64,000 bases of DNA from Geobacteraceae bacterium (GCA_024641085.1 JAHEDT010000009.1:1-64000); one strand, 5' to 3'. Positions 24,976 to 36,184 are shown, numbered from the stretch's first letter. Notes: generated by a model from the sequence alone, not told the origin. Program-made: numbers and translations.

Positions 24976-25221
24976 GTCGCAGAAATTACCACCACACTAT
25001 GTGGTCATTTTTCCCGAATAAGTACCGTTAACAAAATCTCACGACTTGGCAGAGAAGCCCCCTTGAAATACTGCCTGCCTGTTGTATGCCATAGGAATCC
25101 TTCGGGTTTTTGTATACGGAGTGGTGTGGATGTCTCCGTCATTTATTGGCTTGGCGATTACCAGATCTAGTTTTTTCAGAGACAAGTTAGTCAATCAATC
25201 CTGGAAAAGGAGTCACAACTC

Positions 25222-25485
25222 ATGGGACACGGACCAGCAGTAAAACTTGGCAAGGACAACGCTGCCGCTTACAAAGCGAGAATTGGCATCACGATGTTCA
25301 TCGTCTACACCCTGACCTATTTCGGCTTTGTCGTCATCAACGCTGTCAGCCCTGCTCTGATGGAAAAAGTTTACTTCGGACAGACCCTGGCCGTGCTCTA
25401 TGGCTTCTTCCTGATCATCTTTGCCTTTGTCCTGGCAATTATCTACAACCGCTTCTGCACCGCCGCTGAAGCGCGCATGAACTGA
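25222..25485 (+). CDS. DUF485 membrane protein, partner of ActP
   Basis: This 87-residue protein has two membrane segments (RIGITMFIVYTLTYFGFVVI and TLAVLYGFFLIIFAFVLAII), then YNRFC. DUF485 proteins (YjcH type) are encoded directly before ActP acetate permeases and are thought to assist them. AAAAGGAG precedes the ATG, and the actP start is 20 bases after this stop. Confidence 0.9.
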   Translation: MGHGPAVKLGKDNAAAYKARIGITMFIVYTLTYFGFVVINAVSPALMEKVYFGQTLAVLYGFFLIIFAFVLAIIYNRFCTAAEARMN

Positions 25486-25504
25486 TCGGGGAGGATCAAA
25501 GACC

Positions 25505-27436
25505 ATGATATACACACAATCGCCCCTGGCTATCGGCCTGTTCTGTTTCTTCGTTCTTTTCGTCCTCGGCCTCTCTTTCTACCTGGCCCGCCGGACCACC
25601 TCCGCATCCGGCTACTATGCCGCCGGCGGCAACATCCATTGGTTCACCAACGGCATCGCATTTGCCGGTGACTACCTCTCTGCAGCTTCATTCCTTGGTA
25701 TCTGCGGAATGATCGCCACCGCCGGCTTCGACGGCTGGATGTATTCGATCGGTTACCTGGCCGGCTGGATGGTCGCCCTCTTTCTGGTGGCCGAGCCGAT
25801 GAAGCGGCTCGGCAAGTACACCTTCACCGATGCCCTCGACTCGAAGTTCAATTCCAAGGCGATCCAGCTGATGGCCGCGATCTCGACCCTGGCCGTTTCG
25901 GTCTTCTACCTGATTCCGCAAATGGTCGGTGCCGGCGTGCTGGTCCAGCCGCTGCTCGGCATGCCGCACTGGGTCGGCGTCTGCATTGTCGGCGTGGTCG
26001 TGACGATCATCGTTGCCACCGCGGGCATGGCGTCCACCACCTACGTGCAGTTCTTCAAGGGGGCCCTGCTGCTGATCTGTTCGACCGTCGTCGTCATCAG
26101 TCTCCTGTTCCGCGGCCTGGGCACCGACCCGAACCAGGGCAACACCAAGGAGTATCACAAGTTCCAAACCCTCTCGGCAGTGGTTGCCGACGGCACCCTG
26201 CAGGTGGCGGGTTATGATGTGGTGGCAGGCCTCGACTCGGAATTCGGCAAGGCCGGATTCGTCAAGCTGACCCGTGACGGCCATGAGTCGGTCTGGCTCC
26301 TCAAGGAGAACGGCAGCGGCGGCTACACCCTCGATGAGACCCTGTACGTCACCGACCTCGCGGACGGCACCAAACTGTACAACGGCGCGCCCAAGGAGGA
26401 CGGCAAGTTCTTTGCTGTCGGCCACATCAAGGAGATCACCGTCGACGGCAAGCAGATTGCCCAGACCGGCGCAGTCGGACCGCTCGAGTTCCTCAACCGC
26501 TTCAAGGACAGCACCGTGGTCCTTTGGGGGAAGAAATACATCAAAGCCGGCGACACCACGACCGAGATTTACTACCAGAAACCGACGCCCGGCAGCCGCA
26601 TCCTGCGTCCCGGCCTGAAATTCAAGGTCGATAACGCCAGCGGCATGGACAAGTTCAACTTCATCTCGCTGATGCTGGCACTATTCTGCGGCACAGCCGC
26701 CCTGCCTCACATCCTGATCCGCTACTACACGGTTCCCAGCCAGGCAGCGGCCCGTAAATCGACCATCGTCGGCATCGCCGCCATCGGCTTCTTTTACATC
26801 CTGACCCTCTACCTGGGGCTCGGCGCCATGACCAACGGTGTCATCAACATCACCGACAACAACATGTCGGCGCCGCTGCTGGCCCTCTCCTTCGGTGTGG
26901 TGCTCTTTGCGGTGATTTCGTCATTGGCCTTTGCCACGGTGCTCGGCACCGTTTCCGGTCTGATCGTCGCCTCGGCCGGAGCGGTCGCCCATGATTTGAT
27001 GGACAACTTCCTCGGCATGAACATGACGGACAGGGGCAAGGTTATGGCCGGCAAGGTTTCAGCCATGGTGATAGGGGCCATCGCCATCTACCTGGGGATC
27101 ATCTTCGAGGGGATGAACGTCTCCTTCCTGGTCGGCTGGGCCTTTGCCGTAGCGGCGAGTGCCAACCTGCCGGCCATTCTGATGATTCTGTTCTGGAAGA
27201 AGACCACCGCCCAGGGCGTGGCCGCTTCGATCCTGGTCGGCCTGACCTCCTCGCTCGGCCTGATCCTGGTTTCTCCGGACATGTGGGTCCGTTACGGTCT
27301 GCTGCCGCAGGACGCTCCGGTCGCCTTCAACAGCCCGGCGGCCATCTCCATCCCGGCGAGTTTCCTGGCCCTGGTCCTGGTGTCCCTCGTTACTCAGAAG
27401 AAGGGAGCCATGGTGAAGGAGGGTGTTGAAGCCTGA
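25505..27436 (+). CDS. actP: Cation/acetate symporter ActP with inserted soluble domain
   Basis: This is a 643-residue member of the sodium:solute symporter family. The transport core includes TSASGYYAAGGNIHWFTNG, IAFAGDYLSAASFLGI and HILIRYYTVPS, as in ActP, importing acetate and short carboxylates across the inner membrane. E. coli ActP is about 549 residues. Here about 150-170 extra residues (roughly 206-385) sit between two membrane segments: a hydrophilic, beta-rich domain (DGTLQVAGYDVVAGLD, YVTDLADGTKLYNG, IKEITVDGK). A terminator follows. The insertion is the odd feature; its role is unknown. Confidence 0.88.
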   Translation: MIYTQSPLAIGLFCFFVLFVLGLSFYLARRTTSASGYYAAGGNIHWFTNGIAFAGDYLSAASFLGICGMIATAGFDGWMYSIGYLAGWMVALFLVAEPMKRLGKYTFTDALDSKFNSKAIQLMAAISTLAVSVFYLIPQMVGAGVLVQPLLGMPHWVGVCIVGVVVTIIVATAGMASTTYVQFFKGALLLICSTVVVISLLFRGLGTDPNQGNTKEYHKFQTLSAVVADGTLQVAGYDVVAGLDSEFGKAGFVKLTRDGHESVWLLKENGSGGYTLDETLYVTDLADGTKLYNGAPKEDGKFFAVGHIKEITVDGKQIAQTGAVGPLEFLNRFKDSTVVLWGKKYIKAGDTTTEIYYQKPTPGSRILRPGLKFKVDNASGMDKFNFISLMLALFCGTAALPHILIRYYTVPSQAAARKSTIVGIAAIGFFYILTLYLGLGAMTNGVINITDNNMSAPLLALSFGVVLFAVISSLAFATVLGTVSGLIVASAGAVAHDLMDNFLGMNMTDRGKVMAGKVSAMVIGAIAIYLGIIFEGMNVSFLVGWAFAVAASANLPAILMILFWKKTTAQGVAASILVGLTSSLGLILVSPDMWVRYGLLPQDAPVAFNSPAAISIPASFLALVLVSLVTQKKGAMVKEGVEA

Positions 27437-27469
27437 CCCTTGCACCAAAGGGTTCAACCTGATAGACAA

Positions 27470-27503
27470 AGAGAGGGGCGGCCCCCGGCGGCCCCTCTCT
27501 TTT
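27470..27503 (+). terminator. Rho-independent terminator after actP
   Basis: AGAGAGGGGC and GCCCCTCTCT form a perfect 10-base stem, followed by TTT. It separates actP from the next gene. Confidence 0.75.
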
Positions 27504-27541
27504 CATTTCCTTTTCGAACTCTCGCATCACGGAAGGATGCC

Positions 27542-28141
27542 ATGCGCCGATTTCGCTATACTCTGATTGCCGTCTGCCTGGTGCTGCTGTTTCTCGGCGG
27601 CCACGACCTGCTGCTCTGGTACAACAACCAGGCACCGCGACAAGTGACGATCGACACCCTGGAAAGGGCCGGTGCGCCGCGGGAATGGCTGCAGATTGTC
27701 AACGGTTACCAGGATCTCGACCGGGCGATCTCGACCTCAGGCTCCTTGGAAATGGAGGCCTTACTGATCCCTCTGCTCACGACGCCCGACCAGAAGTTGA
27801 TCAAGGTATTGATCGAAACCCGCAACCCGCACCTTCTGAAACTCTTTCAGGACTACCATTTCTTGACCGATACCCTGACTCAGAAGCAGGATTTTCGCCG
27901 CAAACACGATGCCGAATTCAGCGGTCAAAGAGAGGTGACCGGTATGCTGGTCGCCGGGCTGATCGCTCGCGGCAATCAGCAGAAACTCTTCAAACTGGCC
28001 AAGGAAACAGACCTTGAGATTGCCGACGACGTCATCTTCCTCAGCGAAGGGAAAACACCGGAGAAGTGGCGTGGGCTCTTTTTTACCGTGATCGGCCTGC
28101 TCGGTTTGATCAGGGTTGTCTCCCGCAAACCAGGATCCTGA
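27542..28141 (+). CDS. Membrane-anchored hypothetical protein
   Basis: This 199-residue protein has an N-terminal membrane segment (FRYTLIAVCLVLLFLGGHDL), a periplasmic helical domain (NGYQDLDRAIS, HLLKLFQDYHFLTDT) and a C-terminal hydrophobic stretch (LFFTVIGLLGLIRVV). I do not recognise the family. The ATG at 27542 is chosen because GGAAGGA lies before it; the open frame upstream overlaps the actP terminator and is not coding. It is monocistronic. Confidence 0.65.
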   Translation: MRRFRYTLIAVCLVLLFLGGHDLLLWYNNQAPRQVTIDTLERAGAPREWLQIVNGYQDLDRAISTSGSLEMEALLIPLLTTPDQKLIKVLIETRNPHLLKLFQDYHFLTDTLTQKQDFRRKHDAEFSGQREVTGMLVAGLIARGNQQKLFKLAKETDLEIADDVIFLSEGKTPEKWRGLFFTVIGLLGLIRVVSRKPGS

Positions 28142-28452
28142 TCACCACCTTTGCCAGGTTTCACCGATGCAGACTTTGCCTTGCTCCTGCCCCTTCCCCC
28201 TGGACAGGCCGCTTGGCCATTGGAGAGGTCCCCTCCAGGGACTCTTCGATCAACGGGTGCCGGTCTGTTGCAGGCGTTAGACAGGGCAGGGACGCAGGTC
28301 TCCCTCCTCTCAGGCCCGAGGGCGCTGAAAACCGCTTGCGGTCACAGCTGTCGGCAAGGGTTGTGCTCGGCCGGTGACGGGCGGGAGCCAGGCAGATTGT
28401 GTCGGGGATTTAATGTGAAGCGATTGGACCAGAAGCCGTAAGATAAAAAAAC
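28142..28452. other. Intergenic region without recognised features
   Basis: It is GC-rich, about 310 bases between convergent genes. A 96-codon open frame on the plus strand (28151) has no ribosome site or family resemblance, and I do not support it. Confidence 0.5.
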
Positions 28453-29898
28453 TTATTTTATACCTGAAGCCTCTTCGTGCTGAGACGGGTCATTCGCCAC
28501 TGAAATGCGGTCTTTGCCTGATGTTTTGGCCTGGTACATTGCCTGGTCGGCGAGCCGCACCATTTCGTCATAAGACAGGAGATTATTGTTGGTAAAGGTG
28601 GACACGCCGGTGCTGACGGTGATCGGCCTGCTTTTGAGGCTCTCAAAGCGCAGTTCTCGAATCATCAGAGCCAGTCGCCTGGCCATTTCCAGCGCGCCCT
28701 CAATCGCAGTGTGCGGGAGCAGTACGGCAAATTCCTCGCCACCGTAACGGGCAGGGATGTCACTCTCGCGCACAACCTCCCTGACGACTCGGCCGATATG
28801 CCTGAGCACCTCATCTCCATACATATGGCCGAATTTGTCGTTGATCTGTTTGAAATTGTCGATATCGAAGAAGATCAGTGACAAAGGTTCTTTATGGCGG
28901 ATCGCCCGTGAAAACTCTTCGTCGAGTCGATCATAGAAATGCCTGTGGGTATAGAGCTTGGTCAGGCCGTCGCGAATCGCCATCTCTTCGAGGAACTCCT
29001 GGGCGGTCTTCATGGATTCGAAGAGCGTGGCGTTTTCCAGAGCGTTGGCAGAGATGTTGGCAACCAGGTGGCAGAGCTTGTTGATCCGTTCGGAGTCGTC
29101 ACCCTTCAGGGTTGTGGCGGTACGCAGGAGGAAGGTGCCAATGACACTCTCCTTCTTGATGATCGGAACGACGATAATCGAGTTGAAGCCGAGTTCTGAG
29201 ACAAACGAACGCACCGATTCCATCAGCGGGTCATGCTTCATGTCGTTGATAATCACGGCCCGTCTGGTTTCAAGAACTTTGCTGATTTCCGGATAACGCT
29301 CGACCTTGAGAATAATTTCTCCATCATTCGGCATGTCGCTGCTCGCCTTGACGATCAGATCGCCGCTGCTGCTGATGCTGACGATCGAGCAACGCACGAC
29401 GTCGATGACATCTGCCATTTTCTCGACGATAATCCGCAGAATTTTCATCGGGTTGCGCAAAACGGAGACCGCGTCGGAGAGCTCGAGCAGCATCTGCATA
29501 TCGCGATGCTCCAGATTGCTGTAATAACTTTTGGTCCGCAGATGGGCATCGACCCTGGCCAGGATCTCGGGGGGGTATAGCGGTTTGGTAAGGTAGTCGT
29601 CGGCGCCTGCCTGCAGGCCCCGGATGATCTCCTCTTTCCTGGCTCGGGATGACAGCAGGATCACCGGAATGCTCCTGGTCTGCATGATCTTCTTCAAATC
29701 CTTGCAGACTTCAATACCATTTTTACCAGACAACTCGATATCGAGAATCATCAGGTCCGGCCGAATTTCAATGGCCAGCTTGATGACATCCTCGCTGCCG
29801 GTCGACTCAATGACCAGATAGCGTTCTTTAAGCACATCTTTGAGGATTTCTCGGAAGAACTTATCGTCATCGATGATCAGAATGCTTTTCTTGCTCAT
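28453..29898 (-). CDS. Response regulator with GAF and GGDEF domains (diguanylate cyclase)
   Basis: This protein of about 481 residues has three domains. A receiver comes first, with DDD near residue 11 and the phospho-acceptor Asp in LMILDIELSGKNG. A GAF domain (about 140-300) reads LRIIVEKMADVIDVVRCSIV and FNSIIVVPIIKKESVIG. A C-terminal GGDEF domain has an active-site GGEEF (ARYGGEEFAVLLP) and should make cyclic di-GMP. MSKKSIL is taken as the start because GGA lies six bases upstream; a second ATG two codons earlier is possible. No cognate kinase is adjacent. Confidence 0.88.
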   Translation of the reverse strand: MSKKSILIIDDDKFFREILKDVLKERYLVIESTGSEDVIKLAIEIRPDLMILDIELSGKNGIEVCKDLKKIMQTRSIPVILLSSRARKEEIIRGLQAGADDYLTKPLYPPEILARVDAHLRTKSYYSNLEHRDMQMLLELSDAVSVLRNPMKILRIIVEKMADVIDVVRCSIVSISSSGDLIVKASSDMPNDGEIILKVERYPEISKVLETRRAVIINDMKHDPLMESVRSFVSELGFNSIIVVPIIKKESVIGTFLLRTATTLKGDDSERINKLCHLVANISANALENATLFESMKTAQEFLEEMAIRDGLTKLYTHRHFYDRLDEEFSRAIRHKEPLSLIFFDIDNFKQINDKFGHMYGDEVLRHIGRVVREVVRESDIPARYGGEEFAVLLPHTAIEGALEMARRLALMIRELRFESLKSRPITVSTGVSTFTNNNLLSYDEMVRLADQAMYQAKTSGKDRISVANDPSQHEEASGIK

Positions 29899-30171
29899 GA
29901 TCATTCCAGTGTAAACGGCACAGGTTATTTGAGAAAGATTATCATCTGGAAATTACATATCTCGTAACATATTGTCAAATCCAAGGCTTGGAATCAACTC
30001 ATTATTTTCCATGGGCCAGTTCACTGATAATAATCTCAAAAACAACCACTTCGGCCGCTGGCACACAGGAGAATCAAACGCACCGTTTTCCGAGATTATT
30101 ATCCCATTCTGAGTAAACCCGCGGCAAGCCCCCCCCAAATACCGTAGCAGGCTTATCACCGGACAGGATCA

Positions 30172-31083
30172 CTAACCTGCAGGGTTTTCTCTCAAGTCGA
30201 TAGCGGGGGGCTTGACCAACTGCTGGAGAATCAGGCCGGCCACAATCAGAATCAGGCCGTAAAAGGTTGAAGGCAGGATTTCCTCACCAACCACGAAATG
30301 GATCAGCCCTAATGAGAGAAAGGGCGAGATAAAGATCAGACTGCTGATGCGTGCCGCGCTGGCCGAATATTTCAAGGCCTGCAACCAGAGAAAAAAAGAG
30401 ATCCCCATCTCGAAGCAACCGATATAGGCAGCGCCCAGCAACCCGGTCAGATCGGGGATTTGCAGCTCGGTAAAGATCAGGCAATAGCCAAGGGTCATCG
30501 GCAACGCACAGAGAAAATTCAGAAACAGCCCGGCCAGTGGCGGCCTTTCGTCCCGGGCATTGTAAATCCAGTAAAGCGCCCAAACCACCGTGCCGCCCAG
30601 TGCCAGGACAACACCGAGGGGGTCGGAAAAATGCAGGGCGAACAAATCTCCGTGGGTCGAGACCACCAGAACTCCACTGTAACTCATCAGAATCGCGGCA
30701 ACCTCGTGCAGGCTCAGCCGCTGTTTAAGCAGAGGCACGGCCAGAATCGACAGGGTCACCACCCAGGTGTAGCTGAGCGGCAGAGCCTCCTGGGCCGGCA
30801 GCAAATAAAACGCCTTGAAAATCAGCAGGTAAAATAGAAACGGATTGAGAAACCCGAGGCATACAGACCGCAAAAGCTCCTGGCGGTCCTGCGGTAAGGC
30901 ACGACCAAACTCACCGCGGCAAAGAAGAATACCGCCAAGCAGCAGCACTGAGACCAGGTTGGCGTAGAGCAGCAGGTGGGCCGGGGCCAGGGTCCGCAGG
31001 GAAATCTTGAACGCCGAAGCGACCGTCGACCAGATCAGGACCACACTGCAGGCATAGAGATAGGCCTTGCGCTGGTTGACCAT
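30172..31083 (-). CDS. EamA-family (DMT) transporter
   Basis: This 303-residue inner-membrane protein has ten predicted helices arranged as two EamA repeats (VLIWSTVASAFKISLRTLAP and IGCFEMGISFFLWLQALKY). Drug/metabolite transporters of this kind export amino acids or other metabolites. The start at 31083 is supported by GGAGG that overlaps the end of the upstream EamA gene. It is the last of three transporter genes read on this strand. Substrate unknown. Confidence 0.8.
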   Translation of the reverse strand: MVNQRKAYLYACSVVLIWSTVASAFKISLRTLAPAHLLLYANLVSVLLLGGILLCRGEFGRALPQDRQELLRSVCLGFLNPFLFYLLIFKAFYLLPAQEALPLSYTWVVTLSILAVPLLKQRLSLHEVAAILMSYSGVLVVSTHGDLFALHFSDPLGVVLALGGTVVWALYWIYNARDERPPLAGLFLNFLCALPMTLGYCLIFTELQIPDLTGLLGAAYIGCFEMGISFFLWLQALKYSASAARISSLIFISPFLSLGLIHFVVGEEILPSTFYGLILIVAGLILQQLVKPPAIDLRENPAG

Positions 31084-31087
31084 CCGT

Positions 31088-31990
31088 TCAGCCTCCGAAT
31101 TCCGCCGAGGTGTCCGGGGTGGACCGGCCACCACAGGTCAACACGACCAATCCGGAGAAGATCAAGGCAATGCCGCAGAAGGAGAGTGGGTTCAAACGTT
31201 CCCCCAGCAAAAGGACGCCGAGAAGACCCGCCGTTAAGGGCTCGGCCAGACTCAGCGTCACCGCCGTGGCCACCTGGATACGCTGCAAACCGCGGGTAAA
31301 GAACCAGTAGGCAAGCGCTGCAGTGACCAGACCGAGATGCAAAACCACAGCGATGCTGCGCGGCGCTGCCAGCCAGGCCATTTCCCGGCCGACCAGCAGT
31401 GGGGCCAGCATCAGGGCGCCAAGACAGAAAACCACGGCGATGGCCGCATCCGGCTCGTGCTGCTCCAGGAGACCCTTGATGACCAATGTATAGGCAGCGT
31501 AGGCAACACCTGCGCCGATGGCAAGCAGAACCCCGAGCAGATCGATGACAACCTCGCCGCCGCTGCTGAGGGTCAGGATAGCGCAACCGGCAATGGCCAG
31601 GGCCGTAGCAGCAAACCAGGTCCGGCCGAGCCGCTCATGCCGAAACAGGTAGCCGAGAGCCCCGCCGGCCACCGGCGCACTGCCGATCCCGACAATCGTG
31701 CCGACAGCCACCCCGGTCTTGGCCACCCCGGCAAAGAAACAGACCTGGTAGAGTGCCGTAAAGGCCGCTGCAGCGAGTGTTGATTTCAGGGGCCAGCCGC
31801 ACAGTTGAGTCGTCCCGCTGCGCAGCAGTACCATCACCAGCATGGCACCACCTCCCAGGGCCAGGCGCAAGGTCCCGATAACCAGTGGATCGAAGCCGGC
31901 CGGTGCAAAGGCCTGGCTGGTCCCGGTCGTCCCCCACAATATCGCCGCCGCAAGGACGAACCAGATGCCGGTTCGTGTATTGTTTGCCAA
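31088..31990 (-). CDS. EamA-family (DMT) transporter
   Basis: This 300-residue protein with ten helices has two EamA repeats (FVLAAAILWGTTGTSQAF and VTAALAYWFFTRGLQRIQV). It starts with a TTG codon preceded by GAGGGGGCGAT. It is paralogous in fold to the next gene but not closely similar in sequence. The two EamA proteins may act together or export different metabolites. Confidence 0.8.
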   Translation of the reverse strand: MANNTRTGIWFVLAAAILWGTTGTSQAFAPAGFDPLVIGTLRLALGGGAMLVMVLLRSGTTQLCGWPLKSTLAAAAFTALYQVCFFAGVAKTGVAVGTIVGIGSAPVAGGALGYLFRHERLGRTWFAATALAIAGCAILTLSSGGEVVIDLLGVLLAIGAGVAYAAYTLVIKGLLEQHEPDAAIAVVFCLGALMLAPLLVGREMAWLAAPRSIAVVLHLGLVTAALAYWFFTRGLQRIQVATAVTLSLAEPLTAGLLGVLLLGERLNPLSFCGIALIFSGLVVLTCGGRSTPDTSAEFGG

Positions 31991-32010
31991 ATCGCCCCCT
32001 CAAAACAGGT

Positions 32011-33327
32011 TTACAGAGCAGTTCCAGGCCTGCGGCGCAACACGGCGGCGCAGGGCCGGCACAGGTAGAGCATGGCCATGGTTCGGCCAACCAGGTATGC
32101 GAGCGCCGCCGAGGTGACGCCCGGAAGCGCCGAGTATAGTACAAGCAGAGCCAGAATCGAAAAAATTCCGAAGGCTTCAATAGTGGTCGCCAGTGTCACT
32201 GGTAAAGTGACGCCGGCATCGATCAGCAGCGCCCGCTGGTAACCTATGGCGACGGTCAGGGCCGGAAAGATCGCCATGATCTGCAATGGAGGAATCGCCA
32301 GCTGCACCAGTTCGCCGGTCAGTCCGGACAATGTCGCATACCAGAAGGTGTGCAGCGGCGTAAAGGCAATCAGCGACAGGCCACCCCCCAGGCCAAGGGC
32401 CAGGAACCTGGCGAATCGAGCGATCACGGCACGGTTCTGCTCACCATCTTTCAACGTAGCGATGGCCACTTCCGGGAAGGAGAGGCCGAGGGCGCGAAAA
32501 AGAAAGGTCAGGGCATAGAGGACCGGCATGATCGCCAGCGACTCGATCGCGCGTGGACCGTGACCGAGAAAAAACGTCACCACCGGGTGGATGCTCAAGC
32601 CGATCAGCGGCGTCATGGCGAGCGGCAGGTAGAAACGACCCAGGGCAGAATATGAGGGCATCGCGACATCCACGCCCTGCTCTTTCAGGGATATTGCGAT
32701 GGCCCGACGCGCCAGCCAGCGGGTTGCCAGAGCCTCAGCGGTGACCCCGACACTCAAGGCGCAGGCGCCGAGGCTGGCTCCGGCCAGGCTGCCGAGCGAC
32801 CAGAGCAGGCAGGCGGTCAACGACATGGCCAGGAGCCTGAAAGTGGTCCCCACCGCCACCCGCCCCGGCTGATGATGGGCAATCAGTACGCCCTGGTAGA
32901 AGCGGCGCATGCCGATGGCGGCCGGCCAGGGAAGGAGCAAAGCCAAGGCCTGGTGCACATGGCCGGCGATATCGTCAGTCAAGCCGAGCAGGGTGGTCAT
33001 CAGGGGGGTGAATACCGGCGGGAACAGTATAAGCAGCAGCAACAGGGTCACAGTGCCGCACAAAACCACGGAGAACGCACGCAGGCGCAGGTAGTCCCAA
33101 CGACTGCGCGCCAGGCGCGTCGAAGCGCTCAGCAGCATAATTACCGGACCCTCGGCAATCAGGCCGAAGGCGTAGGTAACCCCGTAGGCGGCCAGGTTGG
33201 TGGCACTCTCCGGCATGCGGGCAATGATTGCAGCCAGCAGGGGCCCTTCAACCGCCATCATCAGCCAGGTCAAGGCCAGCGGCCACCAGAGGCGATACAC
33301 TGATTTGAGAGTTGCCTGACGGGTCAT
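32011..33327 (-). CDS. MATE-like/ANK-like multidrug or metabolite exporter
   Basis: This protein of about 438 residues has 12 hydrophobic segments and the fold pattern of the MATE/flippase superfamily. The N-terminal WWPLALTWLMMAVEGPLLAA region resembles the progressive-ankylosis (ANK) branch found in deltaproteobacteria. The ATG at 33327 is chosen because AAGGTG lies just before it; a GTG two codons upstream is also possible. It heads the three-gene transporter group. Substrate is unknown. Confidence 0.7.
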   Translation of the reverse strand: MTRQATLKSVYRLWWPLALTWLMMAVEGPLLAAIIARMPESATNLAAYGVTYAFGLIAEGPVIMLLSASTRLARSRWDYLRLRAFSVVLCGTVTLLLLLILFPPVFTPLMTTLLGLTDDIAGHVHQALALLLPWPAAIGMRRFYQGVLIAHHQPGRVAVGTTFRLLAMSLTACLLWSLGSLAGASLGACALSVGVTAEALATRWLARRAIAISLKEQGVDVAMPSYSALGRFYLPLAMTPLIGLSIHPVVTFFLGHGPRAIESLAIMPVLYALTFLFRALGLSFPEVAIATLKDGEQNRAVIARFARFLALGLGGGLSLIAFTPLHTFWYATLSGLTGELVQLAIPPLQIMAIFPALTVAIGYQRALLIDAGVTLPVTLATTIEAFGIFSILALLVLYSALPGVTSAALAYLVGRTMAMLYLCRPCAAVLRRRPGTAL

Positions 33328-33397
33328 GCTCACCTTAGTGACTGTTACGGTTCAGGGGCTGGCCCGGTTGCTCACGGGACAGTCCCTTATATACGAA

Positions 33398-33429
33398 AAA
33401 GGGGATGCCAACAAGTGGCACCCCCCTTG
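33398..33429 (-). terminator. Rho-independent terminator of the proline catabolism operon
   Basis: A GGGG-tGCCA arm pairs with TGGCa-CCCC around ACAAG, and on the minus strand the stem ends in TTTTT. It lies 24 bases after the proline dehydrogenase stop and separates that operon from the transporter group. Confidence 0.75.
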
Positions 33430-33452
33430 TGAAACAGCGAACGTTTAATGGG

Positions 33453-34367
33453 TCACACAGATTTAGACTTCATGCCGAGCATCTGTCGCAATGCATGCTG
33501 GGCGATACTCGGATTCTCCTTGAGGCGGCGCTTGGAATAGGGCAGCCACGATTTGCCGAAGGGCACGTAGACGCGCAGACGGTGGCCTGCCTTCACCAGG
33601 ATTTCTCGAAGGCCAGGATCGACGCCGAGCAACATCTGGAATTCGTAATCCTCACGTTTCAAACCATATTTCTTGATCAACTGCAGCGACTCGAAGACCA
33701 GCTTTTCATCATGGGTGGCAATCCCGACATAGGCCCCCTTCTCGAACATCTTGTCCAGGCAGCAGACGAAACTGCGGTTGATAATCGCCATATCCTTGTA
33801 GGCAACCTCGCGCGGCTCGTTGTAGATCCCCTTGCAGAGGCGGAAGTGAAGCAGTCCGTCGCTCAAGCTTTCTATATCGTCAAGGGTGCGCCGCAGGTAC
33901 GCCTGCAGCACCACGCCGACGTGCCCGGGGAATTCCTCGCGCAGACGACGGAAGAATTCGAGGGTGTCGTCGGTACAGGGATGGTCTTCCATGTCGATGC
34001 GCACGAAATTGTTCAGGCTGGCCGCGAGGGTAACTATTTCGCGGATATTGGCGAAAGCGAACTCCTTGTCCAGTTCCAGGCCCAACTGGGTCGGCTTGAG
34101 CGACAGGTTGGCGTCGAGCTTTTCCTTGTCGATCCCCTTGAGGATGTCAAAGCACTGCTCCTTGAAATAGGTGGCCTCATCCCGGGTCTTGATAAACTCG
34201 CCAAGGATGTCGATGGTCGCCATCATCCCCTTGCTGTTCAGGTCGCGGGTGACCGAGACAGCGTGCTTCAGCTCTTCACCGGCGATATAGCCCTTGGCAA
34301 AAATGCCGACGATCGGACCCGGCACGTGCATGATCGTTTTTGATACCAGCAGATTAAACAGAGACAT
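33453..34367 (-). CDS. Proline dehydrogenase (FAD, monofunctional)
   Basis: This 304-residue enzyme oxidises L-proline to delta-1-pyrroline-5-carboxylate with FAD, passing electrons to quinone. The barrel motifs are visible: FVRIDMEDH (substrate strand), LHFRLCKGIYNEP, VGIATHDEK and the C-terminal RVYVPFGKSWLPYSKRRLKE with the Arg pair that binds the proline carboxylate. The ATG at 34367 has GAGGACTCT upstream. It is cotranscribed with P5C dehydrogenase from the sigma-54 promoter at 36168-36184, and it lets proline formed from 3-hydroxyproline enter the same route. Confidence 0.9.
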   Translation of the reverse strand: MSLFNLLVSKTIMHVPGPIVGIFAKGYIAGEELKHAVSVTRDLNSKGMMATIDILGEFIKTRDEATYFKEQCFDILKGIDKEKLDANLSLKPTQLGLELDKEFAFANIREIVTLAASLNNFVRIDMEDHPCTDDTLEFFRRLREEFPGHVGVVLQAYLRRTLDDIESLSDGLLHFRLCKGIYNEPREVAYKDMAIINRSFVCCLDKMFEKGAYVGIATHDEKLVFESLQLIKKYGLKREDYEFQMLLGVDPGLREILVKAGHRLRVYVPFGKSWLPYSKRRLKENPSIAQHALRQMLGMKSKSV

Positions 34368-34426
34368 AGAGTCCTCGGCCATGAAGATGAGTTAGTGCGG
34401 GCAGACTGGCTGCCCGCAGTGCTAGA

Positions 34427-36070
<1,644 letters not shown>

Positions 36071-36167
36071 GACGACGACCTTTCTTCTTTCGAATTTATG
36101 TTGTCAGGCACACGATCCGCGTGTCGCAGAACCGCCCACCTGTGCATATGATTCTGATTATACTAAG

Positions 36168-36184
36168 AGCAAGCAGGATGCCAA
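36168..36184 (-). promoter_or_regulatory. Sigma-54 promoter for P5C dehydrogenase/proline dehydrogenase
   Basis: On the minus strand TTGGCATCCTGCTTGCT has the GG and GC doublets exactly ten bases apart and matches TTGGCAY-N5-TTGCT. Transcription would start near 36156, giving a leader of about 85 bases. Confidence 0.75.

Larger units (their letters stand above)
24464..25221. other. Long regulatory/intergenic region upstream of the acetate permease
   Basis: This 758-base gap contains an element with terminal inverted repeats (24511-24645), a 36-base perfect palindrome (24806-24841), a sigma-70-like promoter (24948-24975) and a roughly 240-base leader before DUF485. A short ACGGAG...CTCCGT hairpin at 25117-25139 lies in the leader. 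No riboswitch consensus was recognised. Confidence 0.45.

Noticed and set aside
25081-25145. Riboswitch in the acetate permease leader
   Set aside because: Only one weak hairpin; no recognisable riboswitch consensus, including cyclic di-GMP types.
28151-28441. 96-codon open frame between convergent genes
   Set aside because: No ribosome site and composition typical of a GC-rich chance frame.
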